Assembly: GCF_000009365.1 (NCBI RefSeq)
Contig: NC_008260.1
Location: forward strand, 2,885,001-2,949,000
Origin: Alcanivorax borkumensis SK2
Lineage (GTDB): Bacteria > Pseudomonadota > Gammaproteobacteria > Pseudomonadales > Alcanivoracaceae
DNA length: 64,000 nucleotides
Direction of reading: 5' to 3'
The position numbers and the translations under genes are program-made. The notes under the pieces are model-generated. The model made no database searches. It was not told where the DNA came from and saw nothing but the letters and a program-made list of their open reading frames with translations. This document shows, in pieces, positions 27,157 to 37,379 of the stretch. Positions within the stretch are counted from its first letter, which is position 1; the number at the start of each line of letters is the position of its first letter.

Positions 27157-27186
27157 CAAAAAAGCCCCTCCCGAGGGGCTTTTTTG
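27157..27186 (+). terminator. Rho-independent terminator after rpoH
   Basis: AGCCCCTCCCGAGGGGCT forms a stem of seven base pairs with a four-base loop, flanked by A and T runs; 40 bases downstream of the rpoH stop. Confidence 0.9.
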
Positions 27187-27270
27187 TAGGCCCAAGCGGC
27201 AGCCTGTCGCTCGAGGGCAAAATAATTCCGGTACAATGCATTCCCCCCGGCAGCCACTGTGGAGCGCTGA

Positions 27271-27639
27271 ATGAAAATCCTGCTTGTCCTTGGCGCGCTC
27301 AACAGCGCCCTTGCCGTCATGCTCGGCGCCTTCGGGGCCCATGGGCTGAAATCCCGCGTAGACGAGTCCATGCTGGCCACGTGGGCCACCGCCAGTGAAT
27401 ACCATTTTTATCATGCCCTAGCCTTGCTATTGACCGGCCTGCTCGCCAAGGCATTTGGCGCGCCCAGCATGGTCACCGCCGGTTGGGTGCTATTTGCCGG
27501 CATGCTGGTATTCAGTGGTAGCCTGTATGTGCTGGTGCTAAGCGGGCAGCAATGGCTTGGCGCCATTACCCCATTAGGCGGCACGGCCTTAATCATTGGC
27601 TGGCTAATGCTCGCCTGGTCCCTTTTCAAACACGTTTGA
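27271..27639 (+). CDS. DUF423 (YgdD-like) membrane protein
   Basis: A 122-residue protein with four hydrophobic helices. The family segment LGAFGAHGLKSR near residue 18 is followed by TASEYHFYHALALL. Function unknown in the family. It begins the DUF423-thiS-thiG run; the gap to thiS is only eight bases. Confidence 0.9.
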   Translation: MKILLVLGALNSALAVMLGAFGAHGLKSRVDESMLATWATASEYHFYHALALLLTGLLAKAFGAPSMVTAGWVLFAGMLVFSGSLYVLVLSGQQWLGAITPLGGTALIIGWLMLAWSLFKHV

Positions 27640-27647
27640 TAAAGATC

Positions 27648-27845
27648 ATGAAGCTCACTGTAAATGGCGATACCCTCACACTAAATGGCAATACCATTGC
27701 TGATTTGGTGAGCCAACTGGAACTGACTGGCCGCCGATTGGCCGTGGAAGTGAACCGGGAAATCATCCCTAAAAGCCAGCACAGCGATTTTGCTCTGAAC
27801 GAGGATGACGTGGTGGAAATCGTCCACGCCATCGGCGGCGGATAG
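27648..27845 (+). CDS. thiS: Sulfur carrier protein ThiS
   Basis: A 65-residue ubiquitin-like carrier with the essential C-terminal Gly-Gly (AIGGG; the family ends in GG). After thiocarboxylation it donates sulfur to ThiG for the thiazole of thiamine. The start MKLTVNGD at 27648 matches the family; an in-frame extension to 27552 lies inside DUF423. thiG follows 128 bases later. Confidence 0.93.
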   Translation: MKLTVNGDTLTLNGNTIADLVSQLELTGRRLAVEVNREIIPKSQHSDFALNEDDVVEIVHAIGGG

Positions 27846-27973
27846 CACCAAAAAACATTTACGGTGCAGGCATCGCCTTAGCCAATAGGTCCAGGCGCCC
27901 CCTGAGTTCCTGTGCAGGTTCCAAGGCTGCCGGAAAAACCTGATAAAAGACGTTAATACCCTAAGAGGCCCCC

Positions 27974-28753
27974 ATGTCCGATCTGCTTACCATTGCCGGA
28001 AAAACCTACTCCTCCCGCCTGCTGATCGGCACCGGCAAGTACAAAGACTTTGACGAAACCCGCGAATCCATCGAAATCAGCGGCGCGGAAATCGTTACCG
28101 TCGCCATTCGCCGCACCAATATTGGCCAAAACGCAGACGAACCCAATCTGCTCGATTTCGTCAGCCCCGACAAATACACCATTTTGCCTAACACCGCCGG
28201 CTGCTTCTCCGCCGAAGATGCCGTGCGTTGCTGCAAACTGGCTCGGGAGCTGCTTGATGGCCATAGCTTGGTCAAATTGGAGGTACTCGGCGATCAGAAA
28301 ACTCTGTACCCGAACATCACCCATACCTTGCACGCCGCCCGCGAACTGATCGACGACGGCTTCAACGTCATGGTCTACACCAACGACGACCCCATCGTGG
28401 CGAAAGAGCTGGAAGATATGGGGTGTGTGGCAGTAATGCCGCTGGGCTCATTAATCGGCTCCGGGCTTGGCATCCTTAACCCTCACAACATCAAGCTCAT
28501 CATGGAAGAAGCCAACGTGCCCATCATTGTCGATGCCGGCGTCGGCACCGCTTCCGATGCCGCACTGGCCATGGAAATGGGTTGCGATGGGGTGCTACTC
28601 AACTCTGCCGTGGCCCATGCACAAAAGCCGGTACTAATGGCTTCCGCCATGAAGAAAGCCATTGAAGCTGGCCGCGAAGCTTTTCTGGCCGGGCGCATGC
28701 CTCGCAAGGCCTATGCCTCTGCCTCATCGCCACTGGATGGTCTGAGCCGCTAA
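27974..28753 (+). CDS. thiG: Thiazole synthase ThiG
   Basis: A 259-residue TIM-barrel enzyme forming the thiazole phosphate of thiamine from deoxyxylulose phosphate, dehydroglycine and ThiS sulfur. The catalytic Lys lies in LVKLEVLGD near residue 100, and the phosphate-binding segments [19 protein letters not shown] and [11 protein letters not shown] are present. Length is typical. It pairs with thiS just upstream. No TPP riboswitch is recognisable. Confidence 0.95.
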   Translation: MSDLLTIAGKTYSSRLLIGTGKYKDFDETRESIEISGAEIVTVAIRRTNIGQNADEPNLLDFVSPDKYTILPNTAGCFSAEDAVRCCKLARELLDGHSLVKLEVLGDQKTLYPNITHTLHAARELIDDGFNVMVYTNDDPIVAKELEDMGCVAVMPLGSLIGSGLGILNPHNIKLIMEEANVPIIVDAGVGTASDAALAMEMGCDGVLLNSAVAHAQKPVLMASAMKKAIEAGREAFLAGRMPRKAYASASSPLDGLSR

Positions 28754-28992
28754 GCCTTTCGACAGACAAAAAAACGGCGCCACTCTGGAGGGAGTTGTCG
28801 CCAAGGGGGGAAATCATCGATGCTCGTGCACATAAGGGCAGAGTTGCGTTCACATATAGCGTTATCTTTACAAATCACCGATCAAGACAACGTGAAGGCC
28901 ACACCCTGTGGCCCCGCTGTCGCCCTTTTTTTCAATGGACGGTTATAATCCGCCCTTGATTACTTTCGCCTCTCATACGGTAACTCGGCACC

Positions 28993-29712
28993 ATGCTCGA
29001 TTTCATCAACCACGATAAAGATCCGGAAACGGGGAAAGTCATGCGTAAAGTGCGCAGCTTTGTGCTGCGCGAAGGCCGCCTGACCGCCGGACAACGCAAT
29101 GCTTTGGACACCCTGTGGCCCCGCTTTGGGCTGGAGCGCGACCAAGGCATGCTCAACCCCGAAAGCGTTTTCGGTCGCGACGCCCCCCGGGTTCTCGAAA
29201 TCGGATACGGCATGGGCCAATCGCTGGCGCAAATGGCTGCCGCCGATCCCGATAAGGACTTTATCGGTATTGAAGTGCATCGCCCCGGCGTAGGCGCGCT
29301 GCTTATGGAGATTGAGCAACAGGGCCTAAGCAACCTGCGCAGCTACTGTGACGATGCGGTAGAGATTCTTGAGCTGTGCATCCCCGACAACAGCTTGGCG
29401 CGGGTTCAACTGTATTTCCCCGATCCTTGGCACAAAAAAAAGCACCACAAGCGCCGAATCGTTCAGCCCGCTTGGGTGGCTTTGGTGCAGCGCAAACTTC
29501 AGCCAGGAGGCATTCTGCACATGGCCACGGACTGGGAAAATTATGCAGAGCACATGATGGAAGTGATGGATGCGGCCGCAGGGTTTAGCAACTTGGCAGG
29601 CCCAAGCGCATTTTCTCCCCGGCCCAGCTGGCGCCCGGAAACCAAGTTTGAACGCCGCGGCGAAAAATTGGGCCATGGGGTGTGGGATTTATTATTCGAG
29701 AAAAGGGCTTAA
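28993..29712 (+). CDS. trmB: tRNA (guanine-N(7)-)-methyltransferase TrmB
   Basis: A 239-residue SAM enzyme making m7G46 in tRNA. SAM-binding [10 protein letters not shown] near residue 70, and the catalytic region [15 protein letters not shown] near residue 138 with the signature DPWxKKxHxKRR, are clear. The C-terminal [17 protein letters not shown] ending fits. It is followed by a bidirectional terminator. Confidence 0.96.
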   Translation: MLDFINHDKDPETGKVMRKVRSFVLREGRLTAGQRNALDTLWPRFGLERDQGMLNPESVFGRDAPRVLEIGYGMGQSLAQMAAADPDKDFIGIEVHRPGVGALLMEIEQQGLSNLRSYCDDAVEILELCIPDNSLARVQLYFPDPWHKKKHHKRRIVQPAWVALVQRKLQPGGILHMATDWENYAEHMMEVMDAAAGFSNLAGPSAFSPRPSWRPETKFERRGEKLGHGVWDLLFEKRA

Positions 29713-29742
29713 CAGAAACGCATTCAGCTTAAACACGGTCAT

Positions 29743-29773
29743 AAAAAACCGCAGCTAAGGCTGCGGTTTTTCT
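29743..29773 (+). terminator. Bidirectional terminator between trmB and OMP gene
   Basis: The stem CCGCAGC/GCTGCGG with loop TAAG is flanked by six A and five T residues, placed between converging genes. Confidence 0.88.
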
Positions 29774-29783
29774 TTATTCACCC

Positions 29784-30401
29784 TTAGTAGAAATAGCCTT
29801 CCAAGCCAATCTGCAAGCTATCGTATTCCAGATCATCACCGTTCTCATCTTCAAAGCTATATCGGTTATAGCCGATCACGACACCGCCTCGCTTTTCATT
29901 GAAAAGGAATTTGGCTCGCACGCCATAGAAAAAGTCCCGGCCATCCGATGACGACTTCATAGAAGACAACGGGTTTCTTGCTGTCACCTCACCATCCCAA
30001 TTCTGGATACCCAAAGTACCACCCAGAAAAAACGTCTCGCTCAGCGGAAACAATAAATCTGCGGCCATATACATACCATCGGCATCGACTTCGTATTCAC
30101 CGGTCTTGACGCCATACTGGTGGACCTCACCTTCTTGACTACCAAACCATTTGTAACCCAGCCTCAATGAAGACGCCCCGCCAAAGGCATAACCCAGGTA
30201 AATGTCCTTCCCTGTTGCTGCTCCGTCATCGTCAACACTGTAACCTGGCCCCGTCCTGTCCAGTTGATCTTCAATCTCATCTGCAAAATTACTTGTATCG
30301 AACGACACACCAGCACCAAGCATAAAACCCGACGGTTTAGCCTCCCCCCACGCCGAACTCGCCAGCAAACCTAACGCCATAACCGCTAAATATTTTTTCA
30401 T
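29784..30401 (-). CDS. Small outer-membrane beta-barrel protein
   Basis: A 205-residue protein. The signal peptide is cleaved after about residue 19 (SSAWG-E). Alternating-hydrophobicity strands (GFMLGAGVSFDTS, IYLGYAFGGASSLRLGYKW, DFFYGVRAKFLF, GVVIGYNRYSF) follow, and the protein ends LQIGLEGYFY with a terminal aromatic, as outer-membrane barrels do. About eight strands are expected. The ligand is unknown. It has its own transcript; trmB converges from the other side. Confidence 0.82.
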   Translation of the reverse strand: MKKYLAVMALGLLASSAWGEAKPSGFMLGAGVSFDTSNFADEIEDQLDRTGPGYSVDDDGAATGKDIYLGYAFGGASSLRLGYKWFGSQEGEVHQYGVKTGEYEVDADGMYMAADLLFPLSETFFLGGTLGIQNWDGEVTARNPLSSMKSSSDGRDFFYGVRAKFLFNEKRGGVVIGYNRYSFEDENGDDLEYDSLQIGLEGYFY

Positions 30402-30490
30402 TTACACGTTCTCCCCAATGGATAAACAGACCTCAATCCTAATTATTTTTTCTTATGCGTAAAGACACCAACTAAACCTTAAGAGACTAA

Positions 30491-31792
30491 TTACACATCC
30501 TTAAGCAAAGCGCCTGAAACCACCCCCATCACCCCCATTCCCCCCAGCACCAACAAGGCCCAATCATTCCCCAGCAGAGCCACCGCCGCGCTGATACCGC
30601 CAACCACCAGCAACAAAACGCCAATCACCGAATTACTCACCGCAGTATAATCCGTACGCTTAGTCCCCCCCGCCATGTCCACCATGTAAGTCTTGCGGCC
30701 GATGCGCACGCCAGCATGAGCGATGGCCAGAACAAAGAACGCAACAGGATACAACCAGTGCACACCGTCCACCTCAACCCCAGACACCGACACGCCGCCC
30801 GCGACCATGCAAACCAGCGCCGCAAGCGCCCCGCCACGGATCATCACCGTTCGGCTGGAGCTATCTGCCATATAGCCCCACACCGTGGCACTCACAGCAC
30901 TGGCTAGGCTCGAAGCCAGCACAAAGCTACCCAACAGCAAACCCAAGCTAGACTGTTGCTTTGCCAACAACACCAGAAACGGCGACGCTAGAGAAGACGC
31001 CATCAGCAACGCGCGGGTCACCACGAAACGCCGAAACGGCACATCGGTTTTCAACAGTGACAAACTGCTCCACGCCTCCCGCAGGGCATTGCTGCCACCC
31101 TCGCTGGCACCGGGGTATTCATCCACACGCAGGAACACTAGCGCTGCTGCCAGCCAGGCGACACCTGCACCAGCCAGCAATGCGGTGTAAAACAGCATGG
31201 ACGGGTCGCTATCGTTGCTGAACACTAGCAGCGTCAACGCGAAGGTAAGCGCCCCAGAGAGAGTGGCCGACAGCCCAGTAAGCCGGCCACGGCGAGATTT
31301 AGGAACACACTTGCCCTGCACGTCCTTCATGGCCACGGAGCAGAACCCCCGACTGACACTAAAGACGACCAGCAGCCCGACAATACCCAGCCCAGCGGCC
31401 AAGCCTTCTAGCAACCAGACCACCAGCGCCATCCCCAACACGGACAACCCCTGCAGTGCCGAACCCAGCACCCAAAACCCCTTGCGTACCGGATAGCGAC
31501 GCACCAGCGCCCCTATCAATAACTGGGGAATCAGCGAGCCAGATTCGCGAATGGGCACCAGCAACCCGGCCAGGGCCCCCGGCGCCCCGACAGCGCTGAT
31601 TAACCAGGCCAACACGGTTTTCGGATTGATCAGCAAGTCGCCGACCTTAGTCAGCGTATTGGCGAAGATAATGCGGAAGAAATTGCCTGGCACCTCCCGG
31701 CAAGCGTCCTCGCTGATATCGCTACAGGTGCGAGCATCTTCATCATTGGCTACTTTTTCATACAGCCTGTCCGCTAACGACCCCTTAGCCAT
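30491..31792 (-). CDS. MFS transporter
   Basis: A 433-residue protein with about twelve helices. An N-terminal soluble piece of about 35 residues carries Cys-rich, acidic sequence (DEDARTCSDISEDACREVP). It is followed by PGNFFRIIFANTLTKVGD and a central loop near residue 220. The substrate is not recognisable. It interrupts the otherwise conserved gene order between trmB and metX, so it may be a local insertion with the outer-membrane protein gene. Confidence 0.82.
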   Translation of the reverse strand: MAKGSLADRLYEKVANDEDARTCSDISEDACREVPGNFFRIIFANTLTKVGDLLINPKTVLAWLISAVGAPGALAGLLVPIRESGSLIPQLLIGALVRRYPVRKGFWVLGSALQGLSVLGMALVVWLLEGLAAGLGIVGLLVVFSVSRGFCSVAMKDVQGKCVPKSRRGRLTGLSATLSGALTFALTLLVFSNDSDPSMLFYTALLAGAGVAWLAAALVFLRVDEYPGASEGGSNALREAWSSLSLLKTDVPFRRFVVTRALLMASSLASPFLVLLAKQQSSLGLLLGSFVLASSLASAVSATVWGYMADSSSRTVMIRGGALAALVCMVAGGVSVSGVEVDGVHWLYPVAFFVLAIAHAGVRIGRKTYMVDMAGGTKRTDYTAVSNSVIGVLLLVVGGISAAVALLGNDWALLVLGGMGVMGVVSGALLKDV

Positions 31793-31997
31793 ACGCCGCC
31801 CCTCCCCCTCTGTTCAGTGAATAATCTAAAACCTTTATTGCGGGGCGGAAGGCATGACCATTGTTTCCACCCTAATCCGCGATTAACCTAAAAATAGTGT
31901 GTTTGATCAGCAGGATACCATGACAACTGCCGTGCTTTGATTGCGCGTCCACCGGGCTGGCTTTAGACTTTGCGACATCTCTTGCTAGCGAGTCATC

Positions 31998-33200
31998 ATG
32001 TCGCCACAGAATCCGGACGCCTTGCCCCACACCGCCGCCGACTCCGTAGGGTTGGTCGAGCCACAGGTGCATCACTTCGACACCCCGTTGGAGCTGGAGT
32101 GTGGGCGCACGCTGCCCACCTATGACCTGATTTACGAAACCTATGGCACCCTCAACAGCGACGCATCCAACGCAGTGCTGATCTGCCATGCCTTGTCCGG
32201 CCATCATCACGCGGCGGGCTATCATCGGGCAGACGACAAGCGCCCGGGCTGGTGGGATACCTGTATCGGCCCCGGTAAAGTCATCGATACCAACCGCTTC
32301 TTCGTCGTCAGCCTGAATAACCTTGGCGGCTGCCACGGCTCCACCGGCCCCGCCTCCATCAACCCGGAAAGCGGCCAGCCCTGGGGCCCCGATTTTCCCA
32401 TGATGACAGTGAAAGACTGGGTGAACAGCCAGGCCCGCCTCGCCGATGTGCTAGGCATTCAACGCTGGGCGGCAGTGATTGGCGGCAGCATGGGCGGCAT
32501 GCAGGCGCTGCAGTGGTCCATCGATTACCCAGAACGGCTCAGCCATGCGGTAGTGATCGCCGCCGCGCCCAAATTGTCGGCCCAAAACATTGCCTTCAAC
32601 GAAGTGGCGCGACAATCCATTCTGACCGACCCGAATTTCTACGGTGGGCGTTATTACCTGCACGATACCTACCCTCGGCAAGGGCTGATTCTGGCGCGTA
32701 TGGTAGGCCACATCACCTACCTGAGTGACGACGCCATGCGCATGAAGTTCGGCCGCGACCTGCGCGCCGGGCGCTTCCATTTCGGCTTCGACGTGGAATT
32801 TCAGGTCGAATCCTACTTGCGCCATCAGGGCGAAGTCTTTTCTCGCAACTTCGACGCCAACACCTACTTGCTGATGACCAAAGCATTGGATTATTTCGAT
32901 CCAGCTCGGGAATTCGACCATTCGCTGGAGCAGGCTTTAAGCAAGCCCACCTGTAATTTTCTGGTGATGTCATTCACCTCCGACTGGCGTTTTGCCCCAG
33001 AGCGCAGCCGAGAAATCGTCAACGGCTTAGTCCACGCCGGTCGTAATGTGAGCTACGCCGAGATCGATACGCCCAAGGGCCACGACGCCTTTTTGCTGGA
33101 TATTCCCGAGTACATAAAGCTGTTCGGTGCCTACATGCACAGGGTTGCCAACGAGACAGAGAATAAATCGCAAGCTGTAGAGGCCGCCCCCCATGCGTGA
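31998..33200 (+). CDS. metX: Homoserine O-acyltransferase (MetX type)
   Basis: A 400-residue alpha/beta hydrolase-fold transferase that activates homoserine for methionine synthesis. [15 protein letters not shown] near residue 62, nucleophile elbow GGSMGG (Ser near 158) and catalytic His in [10 protein letters not shown] near residue 358 are present. In this family many gammaproteobacterial members use succinyl-CoA (MetXS), not acetyl-CoA; the choice cannot be settled by eye. It overlaps metW by eight bases, the standard pairing. No SAM riboswitch is seen upstream. Confidence 0.9.
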   Translation: MSPQNPDALPHTAADSVGLVEPQVHHFDTPLELECGRTLPTYDLIYETYGTLNSDASNAVLICHALSGHHHAAGYHRADDKRPGWWDTCIGPGKVIDTNRFFVVSLNNLGGCHGSTGPASINPESGQPWGPDFPMMTVKDWVNSQARLADVLGIQRWAAVIGGSMGGMQALQWSIDYPERLSHAVVIAAAPKLSAQNIAFNEVARQSILTDPNFYGGRYYLHDTYPRQGLILARMVGHITYLSDDAMRMKFGRDLRAGRFHFGFDVEFQVESYLRHQGEVFSRNFDANTYLLMTKALDYFDPAREFDHSLEQALSKPTCNFLVMSFTSDWRFAPERSREIVNGLVHAGRNVSYAEIDTPKGHDAFLLDIPEYIKLFGAYMHRVANETENKSQAVEAAPHA

Positions 33201-33783
33201 TGACCTTCAACTAATCAGCGACTGGATCCCGCACAATGCCACCCTGCTGGATCTAGGCTGCGGCGACGGCACTCTGCTAGCGCATTTGAAAACACACAAA
33301 AAAACCGCCGGCTACGGCCTGGAAATCAACCAAGACAACTTGGCGGCCTGCTTTGAAAAAGGCGTCAATGTTCTAGAGCAGGATCTCGACAGCGGCTTGG
33401 GTAACTTCCAGAATCACCGTTTCGATTACGTGATCATGACCCAGGCGTTGCAAGCGGTTCTACGCCCGGACCAAATTCTCAACGAAATGATCCGCGTTGG
33501 CCGCGAAGCCATTATCACCTTCCCCAACTTCGGCCACTGGAAGGTCCGCGCTTACCTGGGCCTGAAAGGGCGCATGCCCGTATCATCCGCGCTGCCCCAC
33601 GAGTGGTACAACACCCCGAACATCCACCTGTGCACCGTGCGGGATTTTGAAACCCACTGCCGAAAACAAGGCATTCGGATCCTTGAACGCCAGGTCATTA
33701 ACCGTAATCACCGCACCAGCGTGCTCAGCAAATGGTGGCCCAACCTGTTCGGCGAAATCGCCATTTACCGGGTGAAGGGATAA
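33193..33783 (+). CDS. metW: Methionine biosynthesis protein MetW
   Basis: A 196-residue SAM-dependent methyltransferase-like protein with [15 protein letters not shown] near residue 18 and the MetW segment [12 protein letters not shown] near residue 80. MetW is needed with MetX for methionine synthesis in several proteobacteria and modulates MetX. The overlap with metX suggests a complex. The hairpin GAAGCGTT/AACGCTTC at 33871-33892 could end this transcript. Confidence 0.93.
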   Translation: MRDDLQLISDWIPHNATLLDLGCGDGTLLAHLKTHKKTAGYGLEINQDNLAACFEKGVNVLEQDLDSGLGNFQNHRFDYVIMTQALQAVLRPDQILNEMIRVGREAIITFPNFGHWKVRAYLGLKGRMPVSSALPHEWYNTPNIHLCTVRDFETHCRKQGIRILERQVINRNHRTSVLSKWWPNLFGEIAIYRVKG

Positions 33784-33940
33784 AGCGATACACGCTGGAC
33801 GGGGAAAAGTCGGGTTCTCGTAACCTTCAGAATATTTGATTTTTGCTACTCGCCGGCGCGACGAAGAGTTGAAGCGTTTAATACAACGCTTCTCATATTG
33901 CCGCTTGTAGCACGCACCTAACCGACGTCAGGAACCCCCA

Positions 33941-34531
33941 ATGGAAAAACTCGTTCTCGCCTCCGGCAACGCAAAAAAACTCGCTGAAATGCAGCGCCTA
34001 TTGGCACCACTCAACATTGAAGTCGTTGCCCAGAGTGAATTTTGCGTACCGGAAGCCGATGAAACCGGCAGTACCTTTGTGGAAAACGCCATTATCAAAG
34101 CTCGCAATGCCTGCAAGCACACCGGGCTACCCGCCATCGCCGATGATTCCGGACTGGAGGTCAGCGCCCTGAACGGTAGCCCTGGCATTTTTTCAGCACG
34201 CTTTTCTGGGGTCGGTGCCACTGACGCCAAGAACAATGCTCTGCTGGTAGAAATGCTAGCGGAAATCCCAGAAGACGCGCGCCAGGCCCGCTACGTGGCA
34301 CTGCTTGTTCTGATGCGCCACGAAGACGACGCCACCCCACTAATCTGCCAAGGTAGCTGGAACGGACGCATTGTGCTGGAGCCCCAAGGTGACCAAGGCT
34401 TTGGCTATGATCCACACTTTTTCGTGGAAGAAAAAGGCTGCACCGCCGCACAATTACCCGCGGATGAGAAAAACGCCATCAGCCACCGGGGCAAAGCTAT
34501 GGCCACCTTAATCAAGGCGCTGAAAGAGTAA
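33941..34531 (+). CDS. rdgB: dITP/XTP pyrophosphatase (HAM1 family)
   Basis: A 196-residue nucleotide house-cleaning enzyme that hydrolyses (d)ITP and XTP to monophosphates. The family start KLVLASGNAKKLAEM, the core ADDSGLEVSALNGSPGIFSAR near residue 68, and FGYDPHFFVEE near residue 152 are conserved; SHRGKAM near the end. It normally precedes hemW; here a minus-strand gene intervenes. Confidence 0.95.
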   Translation: MEKLVLASGNAKKLAEMQRLLAPLNIEVVAQSEFCVPEADETGSTFVENAIIKARNACKHTGLPAIADDSGLEVSALNGSPGIFSARFSGVGATDAKNNALLVEMLAEIPEDARQARYVALLVLMRHEDDATPLICQGSWNGRIVLEPQGDQGFGYDPHFFVEEKGCTAAQLPADEKNAISHRGKAMATLIKALKE

Positions 34532-34645
34532 ATACCGCGAGCCGTTAGCGTTCTCCGGGCTCATTCAGGCCCATGCTAGCAAACGTTATGCAGGACCGGA
34601 AAAGGTGTGGGCGACAGCGGCGGTGATCTCAGCTCGGATAATGGG

Positions 34646-35095
34646 TTACTTCTGCGCCCTGGCTAACCAGCGGTCCAGCGCATTGGCAAAGCGCCCCTTG
34701 TCCTGGTTTGAATAGCTTGCCGGGCCACCGGTTTGCATCCCAGCGGACCGCATTTCCTCCATGAAATCACGCATATTCAGGCGCTCACGCACAGTATCCT
34801 TATCCAACCAGTGACCTCGGGGCGTTACCGCCTCTGCACCCTTTTCCACAACTTCGGCCGCCAGTGGAATATCCTGCGTGACTACCAAATCCCCCGGCTC
34901 ACAGCGCTGCACGATTTCGTTATCCGCCACATCAAAACCCTGCCCGACCTGAATAGAGCGGATTAACGGCGTACGCGGTACCGCTATATGCTGGTTAGCC
35001 ACCAGCGTGCAAGGAATTTGCGCTCGTTGCGCAGCGCGAAATAACACCTCTTTCACCGGGCGTGGACAAGCGTCTGCATCGACCCAAATATGCAC
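34646..35095 (-). CDS. yaiI: YaiI/YqxD (UPF0178) family protein
   Basis: A 149-residue protein of the UPF0178 NYN/PIN-like fold. The N terminus [10 protein letters not shown] and the DIPLA(A) region ([17 protein letters not shown]) carry the conserved acidic residues; TGGP near the C terminus is a family mark. The GTG start at 35095 has GGGA upstream and gives the usual length; the longer 174-residue reading adds an unrelated 25 residues. Biochemical role unknown, probably RNA or DNA related. It is inserted between rdgB and hemW in opposite orientation. Confidence 0.85.
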   Translation of the reverse strand: MHIWVDADACPRPVKEVLFRAAQRAQIPCTLVANQHIAVPRTPLIRSIQVGQGFDVADNEIVQRCEPGDLVVTQDIPLAAEVVEKGAEAVTPRGHWLDKDTVRERLNMRDFMEEMRSAGMQTGGPASYSNQDKGRFANALDRWLARAQK

Positions 35096-35237
35096 AATAA
35101 AATCCCATCGATCACTAAAAAATGGAGCATGATTAACAGCACGAATACGATAGTCTCGTTTCGTTATCACTTAGCCGCGCGCCATTATCCATTTAATTGC
35201 TAACATGGCCTACTCATTCTCTGGCCGCCTGCTTTTT

Positions 35238-36389
35238 ATGCCCCTCAAAAACCCGCCCCTCTCACTCTACATCCACACCCCTTGGTGTGTGCGCAAATGC
35301 CCCTATTGCGACTTTAACTCCCATGAGCGCGGCGAGATTCCTGAGGCGGCCTACCTGCAAGCCCTGCTCACCGACCTAGAACAGGACCTGCCCCTGATCG
35401 GCGAGCGCACGGTAGAAACCGTGTTCATCGGCGGGGGCACACCAAGCCTTCTATCCGCTGATTTTTACCAGCAGCTTTTCCACGGCATTCGGCAAAGGCT
35501 GGCCCTGCACCCAAACGTGGAAATCACCCTCGAGGCCAACCCCGGCACCCTGGAAAATGGCCGCTTCCAAGGCTTTCGTGAGGCAGGCATCAACCGCCTA
35601 TCCATCGGTGCCCAGAGCTTCAACAATGCCCATTTGCAAGCATTGGGGCGCATCCACAATGCCAGCGCCGCCATTAACGCCGCTCACCAAGCGCGGGAGG
35701 CCGGCTTCGACAATTTCAATCTGGATATCATGCATGCGCTGCCCGGCCAGACCCATGCACAGGCCCTAGACGACCTACAACAGGCCATCGCACTGCAGCC
35801 CACTCACCTAAGCTGGTACGAACTCACCATCGAGCCCAACACCGTTTTCTACCGCTCGCCACCGGTTCAACCAGACAGCGACACCATGGCTGACACCGAG
35901 CAGGCAGGCTTCGCCTTACTGGCAGAGCACGGCTACCTGCGTTATGAAATCTCCGCCTTCGCGCAACCTGGGCGCCCCTGCCGACATAACCTCAATTACT
36001 GGCAGTTCGGTGACTATCTCGGCATCGGGGCCGGCGCCCACGGCAAAATCACTGCCGCCGCCCAGGGTGACGTGCATCGCTACCAGAAAACCCGAAAACC
36101 CGAAGACTACCTGGCAGACGCGGCCCATGCTCGCCGCCAGCACCAGCCCATTGCCCGCGAAGACCGTCTGTTCGAAGCCCTGCTCAATGGCCTACGCTTA
36201 ACCCATGGCCTCTGCTGGCAAACACTGGAAGACGCGACCGGAGAGCCTGTTGCACAGTGGCGGCACCAATTAACGCCATTCGAACAGCAGGGATTGCTGA
36301 CCCTCACAGACCAACGGCTGGCCTGTACCGATAATGGCTTACGCCACCTAAACGGATTGCTGGAAAAGTTAGCCGCTGTGCTTTTATAA
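35238..36389 (+). CDS. hemW: Heme chaperone HemW (radical SAM)
   Basis: A 383-residue radical-SAM protein. LYIHTPWCVRKCPYCDFNSH holds the CxxxCxxC cluster motif, and VFIGGGTPSLL and LEANPGTLE follow. These proteins bind heme and were long misnamed oxygen-independent coproporphyrinogen oxidases. I use the ATG at 35238 (MPLKNPPLSLYIH), which fits homologues; an ATG at 35205 adds 11 residues, and neither has a clear ribosome-binding site. Confidence 0.92.
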   Translation: MPLKNPPLSLYIHTPWCVRKCPYCDFNSHERGEIPEAAYLQALLTDLEQDLPLIGERTVETVFIGGGTPSLLSADFYQQLFHGIRQRLALHPNVEITLEANPGTLENGRFQGFREAGINRLSIGAQSFNNAHLQALGRIHNASAAINAAHQAREAGFDNFNLDIMHALPGQTHAQALDDLQQAIALQPTHLSWYELTIEPNTVFYRSPPVQPDSDTMADTEQAGFALLAEHGYLRYEISAFAQPGRPCRHNLNYWQFGDYLGIGAGAHGKITAAAQGDVHRYQKTRKPEDYLADAAHARRQHQPIAREDRLFEALLNGLRLTHGLCWQTLEDATGEPVAQWRHQLTPFEQQGLLTLTDQRLACTDNGLRHLNGLLEKLAAVLL

Positions 36390-36474
36390 ACAGCGCGCCT
36401 GCCTGTACGCTGAGAAAAGCGCTTGAACCCTATAGCAAGGCTATTCAAACTGAATGGTGGGATAACACAAGACA

Positions 36475-37242
36475 ATGACTATGACAAAAGCACGCAGCGG
36501 GCGCGAACAAGCGCTGGCAGAAAGAGAACAGCTTTTTATTGAAGCAACCCGGCAACAGCTGTGCGATAAAGGCCTGCTGGGGGTACAGATGGCGGCCATT
36601 GCCCGCAGCTGTAATTTTGCCACCGGCACGCTTTACCATCACTTCGCGTCCAAAGAAGATCTGCTCATTGCCGTCTGCACCGAGCTAACCACCACGCGAC
36701 GGGCCTACTTCGAGAAAGTTGCCCATTCCGACCTTTCCAACCGCGATAAAATGATGGGGTTTGCCGTAGCGTACTCACTGTTTGCTCAGCATTACCCCGA
36801 ACATTTCCGGCTCGAACAATACATCATGACAGAAGTGGTCTGGTTGGCGTCGTCAGCTAGCCGCCGCGAACAGTTCCTGGCCGCCACCCAGCCCATCGGC
36901 AGAATGGTAGAGCAGGTCGTTCGTGATGCCATTGCCAGCAACGAACTGGAAGACCACGGCCAAGATCCGCTCACGTTCAGCATCGGCCAGTGGTCCATGT
37001 CCATGGGCATGCATACCCTGATCCACGCCGACGGCATCCTGGATATGTACGACCTTAAAGACCCACACCGTCTACTATTGCGTAACGTCCAGCTGCACCT
37101 CAGTGCCATGCAGTGGCAGCCACTTGACGACCAGCCCTTTGACGACGCCGCACTAAACAGCAAAGTGGCTTACCTCTGCGACTACCTGTTCGCTGACGTA
37201 TGTAGGGAAAAAGGCAGCAGCCTGACACTTGGCAGCGCCTGA
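36475..37242 (+). CDS. TetR-family transcriptional regulator
   Basis: A 255-residue repressor-type protein. The N-terminal helix-turn-helix (residues about 20-65) shows CDKGLLGVQMAAIARSC and FATGTLYHHFASKEDLL. The C-terminal ligand domain is helical, with a long acidic/aromatic tail. No co-regulated neighbour is evident: the gene is followed by a terminator. The inducer is unknown. A second ATG two codons in (MTK) is equally possible. Confidence 0.88.
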   Translation: MTMTKARSGREQALAEREQLFIEATRQQLCDKGLLGVQMAAIARSCNFATGTLYHHFASKEDLLIAVCTELTTTRRAYFEKVAHSDLSNRDKMMGFAVAYSLFAQHYPEHFRLEQYIMTEVVWLASSASRREQFLAATQPIGRMVEQVVRDAIASNELEDHGQDPLTFSIGQWSMSMGMHTLIHADGILDMYDLKDPHRLLLRNVQLHLSAMQWQPLDDQPFDDAALNSKVAYLCDYLFADVCREKGSSLTLGSA

Positions 37243-37271
37243 GCCCAAACAACAACGGGCCCATCAGCCAC

Positions 37272-37299
37272 AAAAAAGCCCCGTGCTACGGGGCTTTTG
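37272..37299 (+). terminator. Rho-independent terminator after TetR gene
   Basis: GCCCCG/CGGGGC stem with a five-base loop, preceded by six A and followed by four T residues. Confidence 0.85.
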
Positions 37300-37379
37300 C
37301 TTTAAGGCACTAGCTTAAGGCTCTAGCATAGCCCAGGCCTTAGCCTTTCGCGATACGAACATCGGCAATGGGCAGGAAA

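Noticed and set aside
31793..31997. SAM riboswitch upstream of metX
   Set aside because: No recognisable SAM aptamer conserved segments.
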